12,654 nucleotides of DNA from Actinomycetota bacterium (GTDB lineage Bacteria; Actinomycetota; Actinomycetes; S36-B12; UBA5976), in assembly GCA_947491175.1 (NCBI GenBank), contig CANLIF010000028.1, positions 1 through 12,654 on the forward strand, written 5' to 3'. Every line of letters begins with the position of its first letter. Within the stretch, counting starts at the first letter, position 1. Under the pieces are notes generated by a model that saw nothing but the letters and a program-made list of their open reading frames with translations, had not been told where the DNA came from and made no database searches. Shown piece by piece: positions 1-4,698 of this stretch. Both the position numbers and the translations under genes were made by a program.

Positions 1-635
1 TTAGCAAGTTCTTGTAACAAAGTAACTGGAGCTTCACGTTCATAAACGACAGCTAAGTCATCGCGAATCGGAGAGATCACACTCATCAGGTGTAAACAAT
101 ATTCTGGTCCCATGGCATGTGGCATGTGAAATGCCAGCGCTTCAATTCCTTCAGCAGCAAAAATTTCACGAAGTTGTTTTTCGCCGGCTTCGTTGGTGCG
201 ATAAGTACGGCCGATTGCAACAGTTTTGTTGTCTAACCAAAACATGTCACCAGCGTCTGCAGTTGCATCACCGATTAAAACTCCAACGGTTGGCATACCA
301 AGTGCATTGATGTCACCGGCCAGCATCGCTGGTTCTTTCACTCGCGCTTCTTTTGCACCTTGTAGCTGGATCACACCACTTGGTGTTGTAAACGCTGGGT
401 CGTAAACAAAGCATGCATCGGGTTGGCCTGGGGCTTCTGGCAGTACATCTACCTCACAACCAAGTTCACGAAGCAATTCGACGAATGCTGCGTGGTCGGC
501 TTGAAGTGCATCTAGATCAAGTTGATCTGGGGCACCCAGCCAATGCGCGGCTTGGTAATCCGCATCGCGAGTAGGTGGACGAACTGCCACACGCTTTAAA
601 TTGGCAACTGACGAAGAAACACCGAAATTAGACAT
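1..635 (-). CDS. Dimethylarginine dimethylaminohydrolase / amidinotransferase-family protein (3' end outside window)
   Basis: This partial gene encodes 211 residues from an ATG at 633-635 and runs off the left edge without a stop. The translation fits the guanidino-group-modifying superfamily (arginine deiminase, DDAH, amidinotransferase). The early substrate-side motif PDACFVYDP lies at residues 72-80, a DAGD segment at about 127-130 stands where relatives have EGGD, and the block LHLMSVISPI at 181-190 carries the likely catalytic histidine H182. The nucleophilic cysteine of this family lies near the C-terminus and is outside the window, so catalysis cannot be confirmed. Family members hydrolyse methylarginines to citrulline or act on arginine or citrulline; which substrate applies here is not visible. 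No signal peptide is seen, so it is probably cytoplasmic. It is transcribed away from tRNA-Ser, and I see no strong ribosome binding site before the ATG. Confidence 0.75.
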   Translation of the reverse strand, partial: MSNFGVSSSVANLKRVAVRPPTRDADYQAAHWLGAPDQLDLDALQADHAAFVELLRELGCEVDVLPEAPGQPDACFVYDPAFTTPSGVIQLQGAKEARVKEPAMLAGDINALGMPTVGVLIGDATADAGDMFWLDNKTVAIGRTYRTNEAGEKQLREIFAAEGIEALAFHMPHAMGPEYCLHLMSVISPIRDDLAVVYEREAPVTLLQELA

Positions 636-703
636 GCCCCAATCTTTGCGGGCAGTGGCAATTGGCACAAACTCGGATTTTCGCCAAAGGCCATAAAACC
701 AGT

Positions 704-709
704 TAATCT
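704..709 (+). promoter_or_regulatory. Possible -10 box for tRNA-Ser
   Basis: TAATCT lies 10 bases before the first base of the tRNA-Ser gene, the spacing expected if transcription starts just ahead of the mature 5' end. No good -35 match stands 16-18 bases upstream, so this is a weak inference. Confidence 0.25.
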
Positions 710-719
710 AAAGGTTCGA

Positions 720-808
720 GGAGACGTCGCATAGTCCGGTCGAGTGCGCCTCACTGCTAATGAGGTAAGGAGTCAAATCCTTCGGAGGTTCAAATCCTCT
801 CGTCTCCG
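720..808 (+). tRNA. tRNA-Ser(GCT)
   Basis: A complete class II cloverleaf of 89 bases can be folded by hand. The acceptor stem GGAGACG pairs with CGTCTCC. The D stem is GCA/TGC, and the anticodon stem CCTCA/TGAGG encloses loop CTGCTAA with anticodon GCT at 756-758, which reads AGC and AGU. A long variable arm AAGGA/TCCTT, as required for serine tRNA, is followed by the T arm GGAGG/CCTCT around TTCAAAT. The discriminator base is G808. CCA is not encoded (CAG follows), so the end must be added after transcription. A strong terminator follows at once. The 3' end of this gene recurs three times downstream. Confidence 0.96.
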
Positions 809-809
809 C

Positions 810-850
810 AGACAAAAGACCCTCACCCTTTCGGGTGGGGGTTTTTGTCT
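810..850 (+). terminator. Intrinsic terminator of tRNA-Ser
   Basis: A GC-rich hairpin (CCCTCACCC against GGGTGGGG, loop about 829-832) is followed by a TTTTT run at 842-846. The outer flanks AGACAAAA and TTTTTGTCT also pair, so the hairpin can act in either direction. It begins two bases after the tRNA and marks transcription of tRNA-Ser as a single-gene unit. Confidence 0.88.
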
Positions 851-879
851 GTCCGGAAATAGACGAGTGAGGATTTGGG

Positions 880-1008
880 AGCCGATTGCGTGATCGCTGG
901 CGATCACTTGCAATCGGAGTGGCAATCAGACGGCTCCTCTCGTCTCCGCAGCCGAATGCGTGATCGCTGGCGATCACTTGCGTTCGGAATGGCAATTAGT
1001 TGAATTCC
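880..1008. repeat. Tandem pair of about 59-bp hairpin repeats, period 70
   Basis: Copy A (880-938) and copy B (950-1008) start exactly 70 bases apart and share nearly all of their first 50 bases. Each forms a long hairpin: 8 bp (CCGATTGC with GCAATCGG in A; CCGAATGC with GCGTTCGG in B), then 8 bp GTGATCGC/GCGATCAC around a TG centre, with a TT bulge on the 3' side. Where the copies differ inside the stem, the partner strand changes too (T-A to A-T, and T-A to T-G), so pairing is kept. A second short pairing behind the hairpin, GGAG/CTCC in A and GGAA/TTCC in B, also covaries. Conserved pairing suggests selection at the RNA or cruciform level. No reading frame of note is present. Function unknown. 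Confidence 0.85.
935..950 (+). repeat. Second copy of the tRNA-Ser 3' end
   Basis: TCCTCTCGTCTCCGCA is identical over 16 bases to the tRNA-Ser 3' end at 795-810. It falls at the end of hairpin copy A. Preceding bases (GGC) differ from the tRNA T loop but resemble those of the two copies further on. Exact 3'-tRNA copies are the classic footprint of site-specific integration (att sites), but no integrase is present in the window. Confidence 0.85.
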
Positions 1009-1014
1009 TTGGGG

Positions 1015-1049
1015 CCTCGCCCTGTTGGGCAGGGATTATTTATTTGTTC
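1015..1049 (+). terminator. Terminator-like hairpin with A/T-rich tail
   Basis: CCTCGCCC (1015-1022) pairs with GGGCAGGG (1027-1034) around loop TGTT, with one C/A mismatch, and is followed by the T-rich tail ATTATTTATTTGTT. It stands in the same relative place behind hairpin copy B as the tRNA-Ser terminator stands behind the tRNA. It may be a diverged duplicate of that terminator, followed in both cases by a similar CGGAA motif (854-858 and 1049-1053). Confidence 0.55.
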
Positions 1050-1063
1050 GGAATATGAATGGG

Positions 1064-1120
1064 GAGGATTTGGGAAGAGTTCGCTCGAATAGAGCGAACG
1101 ATGGTTCCTCTCGTCTCCGC
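1064..1120 (+). repeat. Second GAGGATTTGGGA module ending in a third tRNA-Ser 3'-end copy
   Basis: GAGGATTTGGGA at 1064-1075 repeats 869-880 exactly. It is followed by a perfect 8-bp hairpin (GTTCGCTC at 1079-1086 with GAGCGAAC at 1092-1099) and then by TCCTCTCGTCTCCGC at 1106-1120, the third copy of the tRNA-Ser 3' end. In the first module (869-950) the same two ends enclose a different hairpin. The architecture, not the inner sequence, is repeated: GAGGATTTGGGA, hairpin, tRNA 3' end. Confidence 0.8.
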
Positions 1121-1126
1121 CAATAA

Positions 1127-1156
1127 GAAGAGCTCCGGAGTTATCCGGAGCTCTTC
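1127..1156. terminator. Strong perfect hairpin, possible terminator lacking a T run
   Basis: A 13-bp perfect stem (1127-1139 with 1144-1156; core AAGAGCTCCGGA) encloses loop GTTA. There is no T run on the plus strand after it; the minus strand reads TTCTTATTG beyond it, which is weakly T-rich. It directly follows the third tRNA-3'-end copy. It may be a terminator or a processing or stability hairpin. Confidence 0.45.
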
Positions 1157-1308
1157 CAAACGAATAGAAATTTCTATCGCGGCCTTGACTCTTTATATCA
1201 TTTCATTAAATGGCAGAACGTCAAGTACTCATTCACATTCGAGATTAATCCACAGCGCCAACTTTGCGCTTTTCCTGACCGATCCCACGGCAGAGAGTTT
1301 CCATGGGC

Positions 1309-1381
1309 GCCTCTGTATCTCAACGGATAGAGAGCGGTCTTGACTAAGCCGAAGATGTGGGTTCGAATCCCGCCAGAGGCT
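1309..1381 (+). tRNA. Atypical tRNA, anticodon reads GAC (nominally Val), Arg-like D arm
   Basis: A 73-base class I cloverleaf folds with standard lengths. The acceptor stem is GCCTCTG/CAGAGGC, the D stem TCTC/GAGA with loop AACGGATA, the T arm GTGGG/CCCGC around TTCGAAT, and the discriminator T1381. The anticodon arm is CGGTC-TTGACTA-AGCCG with GAC at 1342-1344. Oddities are a C31/A39 mismatch closing the loop, T at position 37 where a purine is normal, a T discriminator, and T10-A25 in place of the usual G10-C25. The AACGGATAGAG segment is common in bacterial Arg tRNAs rather than Val. The loop may also be read as nine bases, CTTGACTAA. CCA is not encoded. It may be a divergent working tRNA or a decaying one; the amino acid is uncertain. 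Confidence 0.7.
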
Positions 1382-1396
1382 CCCAGTCATCGCCGG

Positions 1397-1420
1397 GGTC
1401 GGTGGAGACTTCCACCGACC
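1397..1420 (+). terminator. Hairpin after the second tRNA, likely terminator
   Basis: GGTCGGTGGA (1397-1406) pairs perfectly with TCCACCGACC (1411-1420) around loop GACT. Only TT follows, so it is a weak intrinsic terminator by the T-run criterion, but its place 15 bases after the tRNA end fits a 3' boundary. Confidence 0.5.
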
Positions 1421-1478
1421 TTGCGCCCGACCTAATTAACCAACTGCAGAATGCCTTATTCGCGTCAGCACCGACGGT

Positions 1479-1494
1479 TCCTCTCGTTTCCGCA
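1479..1494 (+). repeat. Fourth, diverged copy of the tRNA-Ser 3' end
   Basis: TCCTCTCGTTTCCGCA differs at one base from the tRNA-Ser 3' end. With the GGT before it, it matches the third copy (GGTTCCTCTCGT) better than the tRNA itself, where AAAT interrupts this stretch. The stretch 1157-1308 between hairpin and second tRNA, and 1421-1478 here, hold nothing else I can support. Confidence 0.7.
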
Positions 1495-1556
1495 AATTCA
1501 ACCCAATCTGGGAGTACCCTGAAATTAAGAAGTTTGCCTAACGGGAAGGATTGAAC

Positions 1557-1826
1557 ATGGAAAGTTTGGCATTGTTAGTTTCAATTATGCTTGCGGCTGT
1601 ATTTGGGTCTGGGCTAATCGCATTTATTAGCTCTTGGTCCAGAAATCGAGCGACCGAAATCATTACATACATATCTGCTGGTATTTCAGTGCTGGGAGGT
1701 AGTGGGATTGGATTTGCCCTGCGAGATGGTAATGGATTAGTTATTGCAGTGCTTCCAATCTCATTAGGAATCATTGCGGTGTGGAACGTTAAGCGCAGAA
1801 AGCAACTTCCAGCAGAACCGTCTTAA
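1557..1826 (+). CDS. Small hydrophobic membrane protein, unrecognised
   Basis: This 89-residue protein starts at ATG 1557, six bases after a good ribosome binding site (GGGAAGGA, 1543-1550); a TTG at 1551 in the same frame is less likely because it sits against that site. Three hydrophobic segments are visible at about residues 3-24, 34-52 and 57-73, the last followed by a basic end (KRRK). This predicts an inner-membrane protein with few soluble parts. I do not recognise a family. It lies tail to tail with the menJ fragment, and its stop codon overlaps the edge of that fragment. Its right boundary therefore coincides with a recombination junction. Confidence 0.65.
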   Translation: MESLALLVSIMLAAVFGSGLIAFISSWSRNRATEIITYISAGISVLGGSGIGFALRDGNGLVIAVLPISLGIIAVWNVKRRKQLPAEPS

Positions 1827-1920
1827 ACCCTTACATCCGCAGTTGGGAAACCGTACGTGATCGTCGAACTTAACTGACAGGCACCCTGCCGTGCCTCATT
1901 CGAGTGAGCGCGTCAAAATC
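1824..1920 (-). pseudogene. Decayed duplicate of the menJ 3' end
   Basis: This stretch aligns with the last ~100 bases of menJ (2549-2646) in the same orientation. Shared runs include TCGTCGAACTTAACTGACA (19 bases identical), ACATCCGCAG, TAAACCC and GCGCGTC, with scattered substitutions and small length differences between them. On the minus strand it can be read as LSVKFDD, matching the same peptide in MenJ (residues 399-405), but an extra base then throws it out of frame and there is no start. It is a non-functional remnant of a duplication. Confidence 0.85.
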
Positions 1921-1924
1921 CACT

Positions 1925-2287
1925 TCAAAAGCTCAGTAGTTTTGCATCGACTGGTAAGGGATTTGCGCCAAGAAACTGGCCATAAAACCAAAGAGTTGAT
2001 TCCTGATCTGGCTGACCTAATTTATAAATTTCGTGGACAACGGGGCCAGCTATTTCTGCATTCACTTCACCTCGCAAATATGCATTCACCGAATGTTTCT
2101 CTAATTTAAAAACTCGTATTATCCACTCGTAGGCTGCTAGCTCTCCCTCAAAGGTCAGACTTAGTGGGGCAGATGTAACCGCAGTTTTTGCATCATGACA
2201 CTGGAGAGTCCATAAACCCTCTACCTCATTTGACTTAGTAAACCTGTATTCCCACAAACCAGGACCAGGGACACTTGAGTTGATCAT
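1925..2287 (-). CDS. Hypothetical protein, 120 residues, in a two-gene cassette behind menJ
   Basis: The frame begins at ATG 2285-2287, 27 bases after the stop of the zinc-ribbon gene, with only a weak AAGAAG purine run before it. The product is mixed alpha/beta in appearance, with aromatic residues spread evenly (GLWEYRF near the N-terminus, WIIRVFKLEK mid-protein, TLWFYGQF near the end), no signal peptide, no membrane segment and no repeated cysteines. I do not recognise a family. It is chosen over an overlapping plus-strand frame (1891-2109) because its composition is protein-like and it is collinear with the two genes before it. Its stop is five bases from the menJ remnant, so its C-terminus may have been set by the duplication junction. 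Confidence 0.6.
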   Translation of the reverse strand: MINSSVPGPGLWEYRFTKSNEVEGLWTLQCHDAKTAVTSAPLSLTFEGELAAYEWIIRVFKLEKHSVNAYLRGEVNAEIAGPVVHEIYKLGQPDQESTLWFYGQFLGANPLPVDAKLLSF

Positions 2288-2314
2288 TTGATCTGCTTCT
2301 TGGCAAGAAGGAAT

Positions 2315-2542
2315 CTAATTTTCATCTGGCTCAGGGATTCGTTCTATGTAACTGCCACAATAGGAACATTTTGTGACCTCATCACCTATTGGGTTCAAAC
2401 AAAAAGGACAGCTTGCAGGTTCGGGATCAAGACAACGCTTGCAATGAGTTTCGCTCTCCCATTGGGTAACACCCCAGAGTGGATTTCTGCGAATTGAAGG
2501 AGGTTGGAGGTTTTCTCCGCAAACTCGACATTTGCTCGGCAT
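2315..2542 (-). CDS. Small double zinc-ribbon protein with four CxxC motifs
   Basis: This 75-residue protein has four CxxC knuckles: C5/C8, C34/C37, C45/C48 (CPFC) and C59/C62 (CSYCG). That is enough to bind two zinc ions in two ribbons. Such proteins usually contact nucleic acid or other proteins; the specific role is not visible. The start ATG at 2540-2542 lies six bases after the menJ stop, so it is probably translated by coupling to menJ. No Shine-Dalgarno sequence is apparent. With the 120-residue gene it forms a unit flanked by the intact and decayed menJ 3' ends. The acidic tail EPDEN ends the protein. A coding shadow is ruled out by the regular cysteine pattern. Confidence 0.8.
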   Translation of the reverse strand: MPSKCRVCGENLQPPSIRRNPLWGVTQWESETHCKRCLDPEPASCPFCLNPIGDEVTKCSYCGSYIERIPEPDEN

Positions 2543-2548
2543 GTGGAG

Positions 2549-3799
2549 CTAAACCCGCACATCCGCAGCTGGGAACGGCGCGCGGTCGTCGAACTTAACT
2601 GACAAGCGTCCAGCTGTGCGCCAAACTCTTGCAAGCGCGTCGGAATCTTCTTCAGTAACTAGATTGCCCATCACGCGCAGCGCAAGTTTCATTACTGTTC
2701 GTGAGCGCATACCAATTGGTCCAGCTTTTGGAAGCAAGCCAGGCACAGTTAGTAGTCCCGCTAATCGACGAGCAATTGAAAACGCATAACCATAATGTGT
2801 CCGAAGTTCGGCTGGCCAGGCAACCGTAAAGTCAGTTTCGATTTCCAACATCTGCGCAGCTAAGCGACCAGTTTCTAATCCATAATCGATGCCTTCACCA
2901 TTTAATGGATTAACACAACCGGCTGCATCGCCAATGAACATAAAGTTTTTGCCAGCAATTCCAGAAACCGCACCACCCATCGGAAGTAAGAATGACCAAG
3001 GCATTCGAATGTCACCGGATAACTTCCAATCTTCGCGCTGCTGTTCGGCGTAGGTATTCATCAATGCGCGAAGGTTTACATCCGCTGGGCGTTTGTTTGT
3101 AGCAAGAGTGCCGACACCGACATTCACTTCACCATTTGCTAGCGGAAAGATCCAGCCATAGCCAGAAAGAATTTCGTTTTTATCATCGCGTAATTCCAAG
3201 TGCGATGAGATCCATGGATCATCATGGCGTTCACTCTTGATGTATCCGCGAGCCGCAACTCCATAAGCGGTATCTCGATGCCATTCTCGACCGAGTTTGC
3301 GACCCAACTGGGAGCGCGCTCCATCGGCAATAATTACTGAATTCGCATTGATTGTTACATTGCCAGATTCCGTTTTCACAATTACAGATTTAATTGCGCC
3401 AGCATCCATAACAACGTCTGTTGCACTATGCCCTTCGAGCACAATTGCACCCGCAGCTTTAGCAATGAACATAATTTGTTCATCAAGTTCCAAGCGAGGT
3501 GCTGCGCCACCATAATCAGGTAATGAACCACCTGGCCACGGCAACAACAATTCTTGGCCAAATCCAGCGGCGCGAAGTCCTAGATTTCGGGCTCGACCAG
3601 AAAGCCACTCGCTTAACCCGATGGCATTAAGTTCGGCGATTGCACGCGGAGTAAGTCCATCGCCACATGGTTTGTCACGAGGAAAAGTAGCAGAATCAAT
3701 CAATACAACTTGGCGACCAGCGCGCGCTGCATAAATTGCAGCCGATGAACCCGCAGGTCCAGCTCCTACAACTAATACATCGGTATTGATCTCACTCAC
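2549..3799 (-). CDS. menJ: Menaquinone reductase MenJ (geranylgeranyl reductase family, FAD)
   Basis: The 416-residue product is a flavoprotein of the geranylgeranyl reductase family. It has the FAD dinucleotide motif GAGPAG at residues 12-17, an acidic ribose-binding end at D35, the family motif PCGDGLTPRA at 44-53, an ADGARS motif at 158-163 and the second FAD motif GDAAGCVNPLNGEG at 290-303. From memory it closely resembles actinobacterial MenJ (Rv0561c type), which saturates one isoprene unit of the menaquinone side chain at the membrane; lipid geranylgeranyl reduction is the alternative. The start is GTG at 3797-3799, giving the usual short N-terminus before the first beta strand. It lies 48 bases after upp with no terminator between them, so they may be co-transcribed. 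Its last ~100 bases are duplicated at 1824-1920. Confidence 0.9.
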   Translation of the reverse strand: MSEINTDVLVVGAGPAGSSAAIYAARAGRQVVLIDSATFPRDKPCGDGLTPRAIAELNAIGLSEWLSGRARNLGLRAAGFGQELLLPWPGGSLPDYGGAAPRLELDEQIMFIAKAAGAIVLEGHSATDVVMDAGAIKSVIVKTESGNVTINANSVIIADGARSQLGRKLGREWHRDTAYGVAARGYIKSERHDDPWISSHLELRDDKNEILSGYGWIFPLANGEVNVGVGTLATNKRPADVNLRALMNTYAEQQREDWKLSGDIRMPWSFLLPMGGAVSGIAGKNFMFIGDAAGCVNPLNGEGIDYGLETGRLAAQMLEIETDFTVAWPAELRTHYGYAFSIARRLAGLLTVPGLLPKAGPIGMRSRTVMKLALRVMGNLVTEEDSDALARVWRTAGRLSVKFDDRAPFPAADVRV

Positions 3800-3847
3800 A
3801 GACTCATTCTCTCGCGTTACAGGAGTAAGTGCACATTTAGATATTCG

Positions 3848-4486
3848 TTAAACCACACCAAATAAACGATCGCCAGCATCGCCCAGGCCTGGAACGATGT
3901 AACCCTTTTCGTTTAACTTCTCATCAACTGCTGCAGTGACTAACGTGACATCAACATCCCTGCCAGCAAGAGCTGCTTCAACAGCTGCAATACCTTCGGG
4001 CGCAGACAACAAACAGATTGCAATGATTTGATTCGCGCCACGCTCCAGCATTAAATCAATTGCAGCAATCAAAGTTCCGCCAGTTGCCAACATCGGATCA
4101 AGTAAAAAAACTTGTCGGCCTTTTAAGTCGCCAGGGATTCGGTCTGCATATGTTGTTGGTTGCAAAGTATCGTGATCGCGAACCATCCCAAGGAATCCAA
4201 CTTCAGCGGTAGGAAGTAATCGAGTCATGCCATCGAGCATTCCCAGTCCGGCCCGCAGAATTGGAATTACAACCGGTGTCGGATCACTCAATCTCACGCC
4301 ATGCGCCAGAGCAACTGGAGTTTGCACTGTCACTGCTTCTACTCGAATCGAGCGAGTTGCTTCATAAGCAAGCAGTGTGACTAACTCATCTGCCAAACGA
4401 CGAAATGTTGGAGAATCGGTTCGTTCATCTCGCAACGCAGTGAGCTTGTGAGAGATGAGTGGGTGTTCAGTAATAAGTGTGCGCAC
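3848..4486 (-). CDS. upp: Uracil phosphoribosyltransferase
   Basis: Upp joins uracil to PRPP to give UMP in the cytoplasm. From a GTG at 4484-4486 the protein has 212 residues, near the family's usual ~208, and its N-terminus lines up with known Upp proteins (eight residues before PLISHKL). The PRPP loop DPMLATGGT is at 130-138, RAGLGMLDGM at 78-87, and the uracil-binding end GLGDAGDR at 200-207. The frame stays open upstream to an ATG at 4532-4534, but those 16 extra codons match nothing in the family and contain a possible -10 box, so I prefer the GTG. It is divergent from the nucleoside-uptake locus and completes its pyrimidine branch by recycling the uracil released by the phosphorylase. 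Confidence 0.95.
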   Translation of the reverse strand: MRTLITEHPLISHKLTALRDERTDSPTFRRLADELVTLLAYEATRSIRVEAVTVQTPVALAHGVRLSDPTPVVIPILRAGLGMLDGMTRLLPTAEVGFLGMVRDHDTLQPTTYADRIPGDLKGRQVFLLDPMLATGGTLIAAIDLMLERGANQIIAICLLSAPEGIAAVEAALAGRDVDVTLVTAAVDEKLNEKGYIVPGLGDAGDRLFGVV

Positions 4487-4492
4487 GTGCTC

Positions 4493-4498
4493 ACAATA
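4493..4498 (-). promoter_or_regulatory. Possible -10 box for a leaderless upp transcript
   Basis: On the minus strand TATTGT (TANNNT form) ends six bases before the preferred GTG start of upp. This is the distance expected when transcription starts at the first base of the start codon. No convincing -35 box is seen. Confidence 0.3.
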
Positions 4499-4597
4499 AC
4501 TGCACTCGGCAAGATTTAGGTCTCTACCCAACATAATTGTGGTCAGTGTTACTGGAGTGACGCAATAACAATTAGTTACATCACGACACGGTGACAG

Positions 4598-4620
4598 ATT
4601 TGGGGATTAGTACTCCAAAT
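4598..4620. promoter_or_regulatory. Inverted repeat, possible operator between upp and the nucleoside operon
   Basis: ATTTGG (4598-4603) and CCAAAT (4615-4620) form a 6-bp inverted repeat with centres 17 bases apart. It lies in the divergent intergenic region, 33 bases upstream of the candidate -10 box of the lipoprotein gene. The spacing of the half-sites suits a dimeric regulator, but short inverted repeats also arise by chance. Confidence 0.35.
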
Positions 4621-4652
4621 GCACCCTGAAAAGTTAGGCAACGTACACTTTC

Positions 4653-4658
4653 TATAGA
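4653..4658 (+). promoter_or_regulatory. Candidate -10 box of the nucleoside-binding lipoprotein gene
   Basis: TATAGA (then T) is the best -10 match in the divergent region. Transcription from about 4665 would leave a leader of some 35 bases containing the ribosome binding site. The -35 region around 4630-4635 is a poor match. Confidence 0.45.
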
Positions 4659-4698
4659 TATTGCGACTGTCGCATTGTCGTTAAGAGAGGAGCCCTCC

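Noticed and set aside
708..995. Minus-strand open frame of 95 codons across tRNA-Ser, terminator and hairpin repeat
   Set aside because: It lies over a tRNA gene and structured repeats, has no homology that I recognise and no ribosome binding site.
795..1494. CRISPR array suggested by repeated short sequence
   Set aside because: Only four copies with unequal spacing (140, 171 and 373 bases), the repeat is a tRNA end, and no cas genes are present.
1059..1554. Two plus-strand open frames (1059-1343, 1357-1554)
   Set aside because: They run through the tRNA-3'-end repeats, hairpins and the second tRNA; composition is not protein-like.
1891..2109. Plus-strand open frame of 72 codons
   Set aside because: It overlaps the better minus-strand 120-residue gene and begins inside the menJ remnant.
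4535..4698. Riboswitch (purine or similar) ahead of the nucleoside lipoprotein gene
   Set aside because: The predicted leader is only about 35 bases and shows no recognisable aptamer core or paired terminator.
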